Positions 46,180-55,608 of a DNA stretch of 64,000 nucleotides are shown piece by piece. The stretch is taken from positions 1 through 64,000 of the forward strand of contig BJGQ01000002.1 in NCBI GenBank assembly GCA_014190575.1, read 5' to 3'. The stretch comes from Bacteroidota bacterium (lineage in GTDB: Bacteria > Bacteroidota > Bacteroidia > Chitinophagales > UBA10324). Position numbers and translations under genes: made by a program. The notes beneath the pieces are model-generated. The model was not told the DNA's origin. It worked only from the letters and a program-made list of their open reading frames with translations, and did not search any database. Within the stretch, counting starts at the first letter, position 1. Each line of letters opens with the position of its first letter.

Positions 46180-47130
46180 CTAAATAGAATTGACAATTAA
46201 ATAATACAACGGCATACCTATGGTAATATTGAACGGGAAGGTAATTCCTAATGCCATTGGAATATATAAACCAGGGTCGGCTTTTGGTGCGGCTAAACGC
46301 ATGGCGGCAGGTACTGCAATGTAAGATGCACTTGCCGCTAGGATTGCAAAGATGAATCGGTTGCCGATATCGTGAACGAACAAACCGCTAAGAGCTGCTA
46401 CTATGCAACCATTTATCATTGGGATAATGATTGCGAATGCAGTAGCAAACCAACCATATTTTTTAAAGGCTGAAAATCTTCTGGCTGTTACCATTCCCAT
46501 TTCTAAAAGAAAGATGGCAAGAAATCCTTTAAAAATATCTGTGGTGAATGGTTTGATTCCTTCTGATTGTTTGGTGTCGGCAATTAAACCAATGATTAAA
46601 CTTCCTAAAATCATCAAAACACTTCCATTAGTGAAAGAATGTTTTATGGTTTCTGTTAATTTTCCTTTGGTGTTGTTTTCTGAATCATATTTCATCAGCA
46701 ATATAACTCCCATAATAATTGCAGGCGATTCCATCAATGCCATAACAGCAACCATGTGTCCGCCAAAAGCTATTTTTTGGGCTTCTAAAAATGAAATCGC
46801 TGCAACAAATGTTACAGCACTAACGGAACCATAAGATGCGGCAACCGCACTTGCATCGCTGATGCTCATTTTTCTTTTCAAAATAAAAAATGTGTAAAGA
46901 GGAATAATGGACGCAATGGCAAGTCCGAATAAAAGTGAATAAACTATTTCGGTGGTAAAACCGCTGTGCGATAACTCTTGTCCGCCTTTAAAACCAATGG
47001 AGAAAAGTAAGTATAACGAAATGAATTTGCTGGATGATGCAGGAATTTCAAGGTCGCTTTTTACCATTACGGCAAAAACACCTAAGACAAAAAATAGTAA
47101 TGTAGGATTTGTGAGATTTGAAATCTTCAC
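46180..47130 (-). CDS. SbtA-like sodium-dependent bicarbonate transporter family permease
   Basis: A 316-residue polytopic membrane protein (about ten helices) of the SBT/DUF897 family. 'NPTLLFFVLGVFAVMVKSDLEIP' is the start motif, 'LYLLFSIGFKGGQELSHSG' the conserved first repeat, and 'ASYGSVSAVTFVAAISFLE' a later conserved loop. The founding member SbtA imports bicarbonate with sodium in cyanobacteria. The stop lies 28 bp before the purK start on the same strand, and the purK enzyme consumes bicarbonate. Transport activity is a family-based inference. Confidence 0.9.
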   Translation of the reverse strand: MKISNLTNPTLLFFVLGVFAVMVKSDLEIPASSSKFISLYLLFSIGFKGGQELSHSGFTTEIVYSLLFGLAIASIIPLYTFFILKRKMSISDASAVAASYGSVSAVTFVAAISFLEAQKIAFGGHMVAVMALMESPAIIMGVILLMKYDSENNTKGKLTETIKHSFTNGSVLMILGSLIIGLIADTKQSEGIKPFTTDIFKGFLAIFLLEMGMVTARRFSAFKKYGWFATAFAIIIPMINGCIVAALSGLFVHDIGNRFIFAILAASASYIAVPAAMRLAAPKADPGLYIPMALGITFPFNITIGMPLYYLIVNSI

Positions 47131-47408
47131 GGGCTAAGATATTATGTCTTTATTCTATTTTTTCATTGGGCATATTTTCTTATGCTTGATGATGAAATTG
47201 AATTTTGAATGCCATTCGTAAAAAAAGTAATTTCAATATTTACACTATGCAATTATCAATATATATTTGATAAACAATAATTTAAGGATTTGACAATAAT
47301 CATTTTATTAATAAGTCATGCGTTTAAATATTTGTAAATTAATTTAAGGTTGAAAATTAAAAGGATAATGTTTTACTATGATTAAATTAAAAAAGTAAAA
47401 CTTTAAAT
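47131..47408. other. Intergenic region between divergent genes
   Basis: 278 bp, AT-rich, with no ORF and no clear promoter box. Confidence 0.4.
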
Positions 47409-47769
47409 ATGTCGAAACTAATAAAATTCAGTCCGATGAGCAGCAAAACAGTTGTAACCAAGTTTACTGAAGTAGTATCAGAAGGAAGAAAATTCCATAT
47501 AAAATTTTCTGATGTTGATTTAAAGTTTGAGGTGGTTGAATTTGTTAAGAACAAAAAAATGGTATAAAGATAAAACTGTTGAAGAACCTCAAGTCATTTA
47601 CAGTGGCTCAAGTGAATTATTTCAGGATATAACAAGGCAAATGCTATACGATTTAAACAACGCTATGCGCGATCGGCGAGAAAATATAAATCAAGAAATA
47701 CTTGGTCGAGATTCATTTAGTGATTTATTAGATACAATTAAAAGAGAAACTCAAAAGCGAATATTATAA
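47409..47769 (+). pseudogene. Small unknown gene, frameshifted at an A7 run
   Basis: From ATG 47409 the frame reads 'MSKLIKFSPMSSKTVVTKF' for 54 codons and stops just after the A7 run at 47553-47559. The track ORF 47527-47769 continues in the +1 frame. With one A fewer, the joined protein is about 119 residues, '..VVEFVKNKK-WYKDKTVEEPQVIYSG..' to 'IKRETQKRIL'. It has no recognised domain, signal peptide or membrane segment; the C-terminal half looks helical. If real, it may be expressed by slippage; alternatively the base is an error. Confidence 0.6.
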
Positions 47770-48092
47770 GGCAATTTGTATAATAGTTTTTGAAGAGTAA
47801 AGAATAGTTGAAAATAATTTGCAGGCCAAATTTTGCAGCTTTATAGCTGAGTGCCTAAATAATTTTCTGGATATTAAAACTTTTAAAAAGAATTAAAAGA
47901 TTTCTTGTTTTCTTTTTTATTTTCCTTGTTTGCGAAACTCAAAACAAAATATGTAGCTAAAAAAAATTTGAATTTTTAATTTCAATCCAAAGTCAATTGA
48001 TTCGAAGAATTTGATTTTGATTATTTAAAGTGCCACATTTTAGTATTGTTCATGGCTAACATCAGTTCGATTTTTTTCTGACAGGTTAAAAT
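47770..48092. other. AT-rich gap
   Basis: About 320 bp between convergent genes; nothing recognised besides the terminator at its right end. Confidence 0.45.
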
Positions 48093-48130
48093 AAAAAAGA
48101 GGTTATCTAATTTCAGACAACCTCTTTTTT
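48093..48130 (-). terminator. Terminator after secDF
   Basis: Stem aaaaaagaggtt (48093-48104) / aacctctttttt (48119-48130) with an inner TCT/AGA pairing. T6 runs occur on both strands; on the minus strand it lies 21 bp beyond the secDF stop. Confidence 0.8.
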
Positions 48131-48151
48131 ATAAAAAAATAATTTTAAAAA

Positions 48152-51100
48152 CTATTTTGCTTTTGCCATTGCTTCATGAGCTTTCTTGCGTGCATCAGGC
48201 TCATTAAATTTTAATTTCTCGCTATCTTTTGTAAAGTCAATTACCAAAGGTGTTGCAACAAATATGGAAGAATAAGTTCCGAATACTACACCAATTAGCA
48301 TTGCAAATGAAAAACCTCTGATGGCATCACCTCCAAAAATAAAGAGGATAAGAATTACAAGAAATACAGTAACTGAAGTAATCATTGTTCTGTTCAGAGT
48401 TTGATTAATAGCATCGTTAATTGTTTTCTTCATGTCTTCAGCCGCATGTTCGCGAAGGTTTTCACGAATACGGTCAAACACAATTACCGTGTCATTTACC
48501 GAGTAACCAATAACGGTAAGAGCGGCTGCAATAAATGTTTCATCAATCTCTAACGAGAAAGGCATAATACCTTTAAAAAGAGAGAAGATACCCATTACCA
48601 TGAGTACATCATGAGCAAGTGCCACAATTACTCCCATTGAATACTGCCACTTACGGAAACGAACCAATATGTATAAACCAATGGCAATAAGTGCAACAAA
48701 TACCGCTTTGTAAGAACTGTTTTTTATATCGTTTGAAATTGTAGCTCCGATAATGGAAGTGCTCTGCACATATTTTTTCATGAACTGCTCTTGCGAAACT
48801 CCTTCCTTTATAAATTTTTTCAGGCTGCCATACAATGCAACTTCAGCAACACTATCTGTTGCTTCCATCATATACTTGGTGGTAATCTTCACCTGATTAT
48901 CACTTCCATAAGTTTTAACAATTGGTGTAAAGTGAGTGTTCTTTTCCATTTCCAACCTAACATCACTTGTGCTAACATTTTGTTCAAAACGAACTACATA
49001 ACTTCTTCCACCGGTAAAATCAACGCCATAATCAAAGCCGCGAGTAAAAATTGAAATCAACCCTAAAAATGCTAATCCACCGGAGAACATATAAGCATAC
49101 TTTCGTTTGTTCACAAACTGAATATTCATGTTAGAGAAATTACCCCGACTTAATTTTGTGTGAAAAGCCATAGTCTTAGTACGCTTAATCCAGAATTCGA
49201 AAATTAAGTGTGCGCAGAAAACAGCAGTGAACAATGTGAAAATTACTCCAATGTTTAAAGTAGTTGCATAACCCAACACAGGTCCCAATCCAAAGTAAGC
49301 GAGGATAATTCCGGTTATTAAAGTGGTTAAGTGTGTATCAAATACAGCAGAATAGGATTTTGTATGACCATCCTGAATAGCTTTTATAAGTGTTTTCCCT
49401 TTAGCTAATTCTTCCTTTATACGCTCGTGTATTAACACATTCGCATCCACTGCCATACCCATTGTTAATACCATACCTGCAATTCCTGATAGAGTTAATG
49501 TAGCACCAAGTGAGGCAAGCACACCGACAATAAAGAAGAGGTTTAACAAAAGTGCAATGTTTGCAATAATACCAGATGTGCTGTAATAAACTACCATGAA
49601 AGCAAGCACTGCTATGAATGCAATGATCATTGAATTCAATCCGCTATTGATGGATTCTTTACCAAGTGAAGGCCCTACAACATCCTCAGCAATAATTACA
49701 GCTGGAGCTGGAAGCTTACCCGCTTGTAAAATGTTTGCTAAATCTTTTGCTTCTTCAATGGTAAATCCACCGGATATGGAAGATCTTCCACCACCAATTT
49801 CATTTATAACATTTGGAGCTGATTGAACATAATTATCAAGTACAATTGCTATGGAACGATTAACATTTTTACCGGTTAGCAATTTCCAGATTCTAGCCCC
49901 TTCATCATTCATGTTCATTGCAACTTCAGGGCGATTGTTCTGATCGTAATCCTGGCGTGCACTTATAACAGCAGAACCATCCAATGGAGGATTTTCGTCA
50001 CCTACTTGTTTTTTAATTGCATAAAGTGAGTAGGTTGATTGTGTGCCTTCTTCTGATTTTGAACCCCAAAGAAATTTTACATCTCGGGGCATTATAGCTT
50101 GAATGTAATCAAGTGAAAGGTATTGATTTACTTTCGATGTATCCTTTCCCAAAGCCAAACCACAAACAGGACCAGGAGATACCATTTGTTTACCTGATTC
50201 GTCTTTGTAATTTGGAATATATAAAACTGCGAAGAGCGGATTTTCTGCAGCTTGATTTTTTGCAATTGCGGATGAGTCAGCTGAACTTTTTGCAGAATCT
50301 AATGAAGTTAATGCTTTATTATTTCCGCTACTGTCTTTAGAAGTTGAATCAGTTGATGATAATAAATTATCATCAGCAGAATTATTTATCAGCGAATCTT
50401 TATTTGCATTTAAAGTATCCTTAACAGTTTGACGGGCTGCAAGCGTTTTATTTACCTGATCAAGAAAAGAATAAATTTCAGCGGCTTTATAAGTTTCCCA
50501 GAATTCGAGTTTAGCGGCAGCCTGCAAAAGTTTACGAACACGGGATGGATTATCTACTCCTGGCAATTCAACAGTAATTCTTCCGGTTGCTGGTTGAGGT
50601 GTAATGTTTGGTTGCGATACACCGAATTTATCAATACGCGCACGAAGAATATTGTAAGTGCGATTGAATGCATTGTCAGCCTCTTTTTTTATAACAGCTA
50701 AAACCTCTTCATTGGTCGAATTGTATTTTATGCGGTCAGCATTTTCTTTTGTGCTGAAGATGGAAGATAATTTTCCGCCAGGTGAAACTTCGTTGAATGC
50801 TTCACCAAAAAGAGTTACATAATCTTTTTGTGCTTCGGTTCTAACTTTTTCATCAGCCTTTTGCAACGACTTTAAAAAAGCAGGATCAGTATTATTTCCC
50901 GATAAAGAAATAATTAAATCTTTCATTGATACCTGCAACACCACATTCATTCCTCCCTGTAAATCCAAGCCAAGGTTTAACTGTTGTTCTTTACACTTCA
51001 GGTATGTGAACGAAACCACGCCAAGGTTAAAAACACTTTCGTTTCCAATGGAGTCTAAGTAAGCCTGACGATACTGGCGAATTACATTGTTCACTGAATC

Positions 51101-51271
51101 TTTTTGATCAGATGGTACAGAATCAAGTGATTTGCCCACCATCACTTTGGCTTCGGCATAATTATCGGCGCGTCCTTCCACGCGGCTGGTTACAATGTTA
51201 AATGACAGTTGATAAATACAAACAAGTATCAGTGCGATTGCAAAAAACTGTACTAATCCTTTTCCGCGCAT
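48152..51271 (-). CDS. secDF: Protein translocase subunits SecD and SecF, fused
   Basis: A 1039-residue fusion, as usual in Bacteroidota. SecD half: N-terminal helix, 'LGLDLQGGMNVVLQVSMKDL', a large periplasmic P1 region, then helices with 'GMAVDANVLIHERIKEEL' (~residue 625). SecF half: 'GVDFTGGRSYVVRF' and 'IGYSVNDTVIVFDRIRENL'. It uses proton-motive force to pull and release proteins on the periplasmic side of SecYEG. A low-complexity Ser/Asp/Asn linker ('NSADDNLLSSTDSTSKDSSG') lies in P1. Given the many Sec/T9SS exported giants here, it supplies the first export step. Confidence 0.97.
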   Translation of the reverse strand: MRGKGLVQFFAIALILVCIYQLSFNIVTSRVEGRADNYAEAKVMVGKSLDSVPSDQKDSVNNVIRQYRQAYLDSIGNESVFNLGVVSFTYLKCKEQQLNLGLDLQGGMNVVLQVSMKDLIISLSGNNTDPAFLKSLQKADEKVRTEAQKDYVTLFGEAFNEVSPGGKLSSIFSTKENADRIKYNSTNEEVLAVIKKEADNAFNRTYNILRARIDKFGVSQPNITPQPATGRITVELPGVDNPSRVRKLLQAAAKLEFWETYKAAEIYSFLDQVNKTLAARQTVKDTLNANKDSLINNSADDNLLSSTDSTSKDSSGNNKALTSLDSAKSSADSSAIAKNQAAENPLFAVLYIPNYKDESGKQMVSPGPVCGLALGKDTSKVNQYLSLDYIQAIMPRDVKFLWGSKSEEGTQSTYSLYAIKKQVGDENPPLDGSAVISARQDYDQNNRPEVAMNMNDEGARIWKLLTGKNVNRSIAIVLDNYVQSAPNVINEIGGGRSSISGGFTIEEAKDLANILQAGKLPAPAVIIAEDVVGPSLGKESINSGLNSMIIAFIAVLAFMVVYYSTSGIIANIALLLNLFFIVGVLASLGATLTLSGIAGMVLTMGMAVDANVLIHERIKEELAKGKTLIKAIQDGHTKSYSAVFDTHLTTLITGIILAYFGLGPVLGYATTLNIGVIFTLFTAVFCAHLIFEFWIKRTKTMAFHTKLSRGNFSNMNIQFVNKRKYAYMFSGGLAFLGLISIFTRGFDYGVDFTGGRSYVVRFEQNVSTSDVRLEMEKNTHFTPIVKTYGSDNQVKITTKYMMEATDSVAEVALYGSLKKFIKEGVSQEQFMKKYVQSTSIIGATISNDIKNSSYKAVFVALIAIGLYILVRFRKWQYSMGVIVALAHDVLMVMGIFSLFKGIMPFSLEIDETFIAAALTVIGYSVNDTVIVFDRIRENLREHAAEDMKKTINDAINQTLNRTMITSVTVFLVILILFIFGGDAIRGFSFAMLIGVVFGTYSSIFVATPLVIDFTKDSEKLKFNEPDARKKAHEAMAKAK

Positions 51272-51311
51272 ATTAAATTTTTATTGAAGTTTTGGTTTTA
51301 AAAAAGAGGTG

Positions 51312-51319
51312 CAAATATA
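51312..51319 (-). promoter_or_regulatory. Putative -7 box TATATTTG for secDF
   Basis: An exact TAnnTTTG match on the minus strand, 40 bp before the secDF start. No -33 box with proper spacing is seen. Confidence 0.4.
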
Positions 51320-51741
51320 TAAGTAATGAGCAGATAATATAATTGTGAAAAAGAGAATATTACCAAAGAAAATAAAACATTGATTCAATCTGAAACCGGC
51401 TTTAGTTTTTAAGAAAAAAGTGAATTATAATTTAGGTCGGCTATATATAAAAATGCGATGTAAATCTAATTTTTTAGGGGCAATAAGTAAAAGAGGTGTT
51501 TAACAAATCATTGTCGCATTTAGCATTTATTTAAACAGCCTGATTCAAATTAAATAATCGATTAATAACATATGTTTTATAAAATTGACTTTTGACCAAT
51601 AAACAAACAGCCAATTGTAAAAATAATGCTGCCACTTAAAGCAATGATTTCATTTTGGGGATTAGAGAATTGGAATCAATAAAATTTGCAATTTGTCTTT
51701 CAAAACAACTTCGGTTTTTATAGAAATGCAAAGCCACTTCT
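51320..51741. other. AT-rich intergenic gap
   Basis: About 420 bp between the secDF promoter region and the end of pyrC. No ORF, hairpin or RNA recognised. Confidence 0.45.
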
Positions 51742-53100
51742 TTACCGATTAAATTCCAATCTTTTCCCGAAATTATTTTCATTGAAAAGTCCTTGATGGT
51801 AAACAAGGTGGCCATTCACAAATGTGTGAGTGATTCTGCTTTTGAACTTAAAACCTTCCAATGGCGACCATCCGCATTTATAATAAATATTATCAGTATG
51901 TACTTCCCATTCTTCTTCTGGATTTACTAAAACCAAATCGGCAAAATAACCTTCACGAATAAATCCTCTTTCTTTCACACCAAAACAAATAGCAGGGTTG
52001 TGTGCGGCTTTCTCAGCAATATCAATCAATCGCAATTGTTTGTTGCGCCAAAACTCCAACAACATATTTAATGAATGCTGAACAAGCGGTAATCCACTCG
52101 GCGCTTTAAAATAATTAATGCTCCCATCAGGAGTGCGTGTCATTTTTTCCTGCATAGTGTGTGGCGCATGGTCGGTAGCCAACACATCAATGAACCCATC
52201 TTTCAATGCCTGCAATAATTTTGGTTTATGCTGCGGGCCCTTTATTGCAGGATTGCATTTTATCAATGTACCAAGCGTTGCATAATCATTATTATCAAAC
52301 CACAAATGATGAATACAAACTTCCGCAGTTATTCTTTTTTCTGCCAAAGGAGTTGTGTTTTCCAAAAGCGCAATTTCGTCCAGAGTAGAAAGATGAAAAA
52401 TGTGTAAACGGCTGTTGTGTTTTTTTGCCAACTCAACTGCATATTTCGAAGAATCATAACAAGCTTTCTCATCGCGAATGATTGGATGAAAGCGCATTGG
52501 AATAGCATCACCATAATGCATGCGAAGCGGAATGGTGTTTTCTTTTATTCGCAAATCATCTTCGCAATGTGTGGCAATCAGAGTAGGAGAGTGCTTGAAA
52601 ATATTTTCCAATGAATTGGGATTATCAACCACTAAATCTCCGGTTGATGAACCCATGAATATTTTTATTCCGCAAACTTTTGATGGGTCAGTTTTTTTTA
52701 TTTCCTCTAAATTGGAATTGGAAGTTCCGAGGTAAAAAGAATAATTCGCCAGTGAGTGAGTACTTGCAATTTCATATTTCTGCTCTAACAATTCATGAGT
52801 GGTTGCCGGAGGAATGGTGTTCGGCATTTCCATAAATGAAGTTACACCACCTGCCACTGCAGCTTTTGCTTCAGTATAAATGTTTGCTTTTTGTGTCATT
52901 CCCGGTTCACGGAAATGAACCTGGTCGTCAATCAAACCCGGGATTAAATAATTTCCTTCCGCATCAATTTCACGATGCAATGATTTGATGGAAATGTTTT
53001 CGTCAATCTTTTCAATCCGCTCGCCATTAATTAAAAGGTCCTGCGTTTTAATTTCTCCTTCATTAACAATCTGCGCATTTCTTATAATGGTATAACTCAT
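51742..53100 (-). CDS. pyrC: Dihydroorotase
   Basis: A 452-residue class I dihydroorotase of pyrimidine synthesis. Metal-site segments are 'LIDDQVHFREPGMT' (~57-70), 'CGIKIFMGSS' with the carbamylated Lys, 'IATHCEDD', 'IFHLSTLDE' and 'LATDHAPHT'. The first metal motif reads D-x-H rather than H-x-H (Gln replaces the first His), a form I know from other Bacteroidota. The gene lies 3 bp after pfkA, so they share a transcript. Confidence 0.95.
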   Translation of the reverse strand: MSYTIIRNAQIVNEGEIKTQDLLINGERIEKIDENISIKSLHREIDAEGNYLIPGLIDDQVHFREPGMTQKANIYTEAKAAVAGGVTSFMEMPNTIPPATTHELLEQKYEIASTHSLANYSFYLGTSNSNLEEIKKTDPSKVCGIKIFMGSSTGDLVVDNPNSLENIFKHSPTLIATHCEDDLRIKENTIPLRMHYGDAIPMRFHPIIRDEKACYDSSKYAVELAKKHNSRLHIFHLSTLDEIALLENTTPLAEKRITAEVCIHHLWFDNNDYATLGTLIKCNPAIKGPQHKPKLLQALKDGFIDVLATDHAPHTMQEKMTRTPDGSINYFKAPSGLPLVQHSLNMLLEFWRNKQLRLIDIAEKAAHNPAICFGVKERGFIREGYFADLVLVNPEEEWEVHTDNIYYKCGWSPLEGFKFKSRITHTFVNGHLVYHQGLFNENNFGKRLEFNR

Positions 53101-53103
53101 AAT

Positions 53104-54084
53104 TTATGTTGCAAGAATTTCCTGAATTCGTAAAAGATTTAAATTGATATCCAGATTGTGCTTGGTAGCTTTTTCAAATGGCGTGTATTCAATATCCCGA
53201 TGAATAACTCCGACCATAACATTTTCATTTTCAGCAACCAAGGCTTCCACAGCTGCAACTCCTAATCTGCTCGCGAGCACTCTATCCATGCAAGTCGGAT
53301 TTCCACCGCGCTGCATGTGACCGAGAATGGAAACGCGCGTGTCGTAATAATCAAAATGTTCTTTCACCTGTTTAGCAATATCATAAGCGCCACCTGATTC
53401 ATCGCCTTCGGCAACCACCACAATGCAACTCGATTTATTTCTGTTCCAACCTTTTTCCAGAATAGAAATCAGGTGCGGAATATCCGTTTTCGTTTCAGGA
53501 ACGAGAATGGCTTCGGCACCTCCGCCAATTCCACTTCGCAGTGCTATGAATCCGGCATCACGCCCCATCACTTCAATAAAAAATAATCGGTTGTGAGAAT
53601 CGGCCGTGTCGCGGATTTTATCAATCGCTTCCATCGCAGTATTGATTGCTGTATCGTATCCAATAGTAAAATCAGTTCCGAATAAATCATTGTCAATGGT
53701 GCAGGGAACTCCGATGCTCGAAATATTATGTCGCATTCTGAATTCAAAACAACCACGAAATGTTCCATCCCCTCCGAGGGCCACTAATCCTTCAATGTTA
53801 TGCTTCTTTAAATTTTCAGCAGCAAGTTGCATTCCTTCTTCAGATGTAAACCGTTTACTTCTCGCAGTTTTTAAAACAGTGCCGCCTCGCTGAATAATAT
53901 TACTGACCGACTGCGAATTCATTTCAATCATATCACCATCTATCATTCCTTCAAATCCTCTTCTAATTCCAATTACTTCGTAATTGTTAAAAATGGCGGT
54001 TCGAACTACTGCTCGTATGGCTGCATTCATACCAGGAGAATCGCCTCCGGAAGTAAATACACCTATCCTTTTATTTTTTGTCAT
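53104..54084 (-). CDS. pfkA: ATP-dependent 6-phosphofructokinase
   Basis: A 326-residue PfkA. 'IGVFTSGGDSPGMNAAIRAVV' is the ATP-binding N-terminus, 'ALGGDGTFRGCFEF' the second glycine loop, 'PCTIDNDLFGTDFTIGYDTA' the catalytic TIDND motif, and 'EVMGRDAGFIALRSGI' contacts fructose 6-phosphate. It is the committed step of glycolysis and pairs with the class I aldolase at 3.2 kb. An effector-site region ('SILGHMQRGGNPTCMDRVLAS') is intact. The pyrC start is 3 bp downstream of its stop. Confidence 0.97.
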   Translation of the reverse strand: MTKNKRIGVFTSGGDSPGMNAAIRAVVRTAIFNNYEVIGIRRGFEGMIDGDMIEMNSQSVSNIIQRGGTVLKTARSKRFTSEEGMQLAAENLKKHNIEGLVALGGDGTFRGCFEFRMRHNISSIGVPCTIDNDLFGTDFTIGYDTAINTAMEAIDKIRDTADSHNRLFFIEVMGRDAGFIALRSGIGGGAEAILVPETKTDIPHLISILEKGWNRNKSSCIVVVAEGDESGGAYDIAKQVKEHFDYYDTRVSILGHMQRGGNPTCMDRVLASRLGVAAVEALVAENENVMVGVIHRDIEYTPFEKATKHNLDINLNLLRIQEILAT

Positions 54085-54168
54085 TCATATTTTTTATTAA
54101 AGGCAAATATTCAACTTCTGCTGTTAACTAAAAAGGATTTTGATAATAATGAATTTTCAATAAAGAAA

Positions 54169-54582
54169 TTACTGCTTTGGTTTTTCATACTGATACTTGG
54201 TATGTATTAAATCAGGAGTTTGAAAATCCAAAACTAATTTTCCGTTCAACGAAGATTTGATGGTAAACATTTTTGTTTTCTTGGTTTCGTTGGCTGAAAA
54301 ATAAATTTGTTTGTAAACTTCTACCAATTTGTAGGCACCGGTTTCTTCTTTTCCATTTACAACCATCTTATAATTTCCATCAACAGTAATTTCAACATAA
54401 TCATTTTTCTGAGTAGAATCTGCAGGAGTAAGTACCGCAAATTCTTCAGTTCCTTTATAAATCCACTTACCAACGATTCTATCCTTTAAGGGCGGATTGG
54501 TAGTTTGAGTTGGTGTTTCTGTTTGCGCAATTGCATTCATTGAAATAAAAAATATTGAAAGAAAAACGATTAATTGGTTCAT
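54169..54582 (-). CDS. Lipocalin-like exported protein
   Basis: A 137-residue protein with a signal peptide ('LIVFLSIFFISMNAIAQ'). The mature part has 'IVGKWIYKGTEEF', 'YVEITVDGNYKMVVNGKEETGAYKLV' (in part) and 'LVLDFQTPDLIHTKYQYEK', the pattern of lipocalin-like (DUF4488/lipocalin_4-like) periplasmic proteins of Bacteroidota. Ligand unknown. It is monocistronic and divergent from prmC. Confidence 0.8.
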   Translation of the reverse strand: MNQLIVFLSIFFISMNAIAQTETPTQTTNPPLKDRIVGKWIYKGTEEFAVLTPADSTQKNDYVEITVDGNYKMVVNGKEETGAYKLVEVYKQIYFSANETKKTKMFTIKSSLNGKLVLDFQTPDLIHTKYQYEKPKQ

Positions 54583-54598
54583 TGTTAAAGTGTTTGTT

Positions 54599-54606
54599 CA
54601 AATGTA
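54599..54606 (-). promoter_or_regulatory. Putative -7 box TACATTTG for the lipocalin-like gene
   Basis: An exact TAnnTTTG match on the minus strand, 16 bp before the start codon. No -33 match at proper spacing. Confidence 0.3.
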
Positions 54607-54669
54607 AAAATGCAAATTGAAAATGTATTTAACCGAAAGAAATTTTTTATTTGCGTCTTAAATTATTCA

Positions 54670-55515
54670 ATGACCATTAATTCAGCTTTTCAAAACTTAC
54701 TCGATTCTTTTTGTGATTCTTATGAAAGAGATGAAGCGGAAATGATTGCACGAATTGTTTTTGAGGATGTGTTTGATTTAAAACCATCTAGCATTGTGAT
54801 TGACGCAGATAAAGATTTTTCATTTGAGAAAAGTGAAAGATTAACTCAAATTATTCAACGACTAAAAAATCATGAACCGGTTCAATATGTAACAGGCAAA
54901 GCCTTTTTTTATGGAAACGAATTTGAGGTTAATTCATCGGTATTAATTCCGCGACCGGAAACTGAAGAACTCGTTCAATGGATTATTGAATCAACTTCCA
55001 ATAAAAAACAAAACATATTGGATATTGGAACCGGAAGCGGATGCATTGCAATTTCAATAAAAAAAATTTTATCAGAAGCGGATGTTTTTGCAACAGATAG
55101 TAGTTTAGGTGCTTTGGATATTGCAAAAAGAAATTCCGAGAATCTGCAGCAACAAATTCATTTCAAAAAATCAGATATACTTCAATCAGAAAATCCATTC
55201 AATATTCAGTTTGATATCATCGTCAGCAATCCTCCATATATAACTGAAGCAGAAAAATCTTCACTTGATAAAAATGTAATTCAATTTGAACCGCATGAAG
55301 CATTGTTTGCAATTGGTGATGATGCAATGATTTTTTACAGAAAGATTATTGCGTTTGCAAATAAATTTCTCAAAGAAGGAGGGCAAATATTCTTTGAAGT
55401 GAATCAACAATATGGAAAGGAGGTAGTAAAACTTTTAAATGAAAATAATTTCAAGAATACAAAATTGAAAAAAGATTTAAATGGAAACGATAGAATGGTA
55501 AGAGCGGTCAAATAG
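54670..55515 (+). CDS. prmC: Peptide chain release factor N5-glutamine methyltransferase
   Basis: About 281 residues from ATG 54670 ('MTINSAFQNLLDSFCDSYER'), preferred over 54610 because it matches the family start. The N-terminal helical domain is followed by the Rossmann methyltransferase with 'ILDIGTGSGCIAISI' (SAM-binding) and 'IVSNPPYI', the NPPY catalytic motif. 'IPRPETEELV' binds the release factor side. It methylates the GGQ glutamine of RF1/RF2. Its TAG stop is the first unit of a heptamer array. Confidence 0.95.
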   Translation: MTINSAFQNLLDSFCDSYERDEAEMIARIVFEDVFDLKPSSIVIDADKDFSFEKSERLTQIIQRLKNHEPVQYVTGKAFFYGNEFEVNSSVLIPRPETEELVQWIIESTSNKKQNILDIGTGSGCIAISIKKILSEADVFATDSSLGALDIAKRNSENLQQQIHFKKSDILQSENPFNIQFDIIVSNPPYITEAEKSSLDKNVIQFEPHEALFAIGDDAMIFYRKIIAFANKFLKEGGQIFFEVNQQYGKEVVKLLNENNFKNTKLKKDLNGNDRMVRAVK

Positions 55516-55540
55516 CTGTCAGCTTTTAGCAATTAGCTAT
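55513..55540. repeat. Heptamer array at the prmC stop, TAGCNNT family
   Basis: TAGCTGT-CAGCTTT-TAGCAAT-TAGCTAT in exact 7-bp phase. The first TAG is the prmC stop codon. Confidence 0.75.
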
Positions 55541-55608
55541 GTGGAGATTTAGAATATTGCTTGCTTATTTCTATTTGCAAATTACATATTGATAAATGGC
55601 CTACTGGC

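Noticed and set aside
46403-46834. 143-residue plus-strand ORF in the track
   Set aside because: It is an antisense shadow of the SbtA-like membrane gene; its sequence mirrors hydrophobic codons and has no domain.
54610-54669. Longer prmC N-terminus from ATG 54610
   Set aside because: The extra 20 residues do not resemble the family and would lie in the promoter region of the divergent lipocalin-like gene; ATG 54670 fits better.
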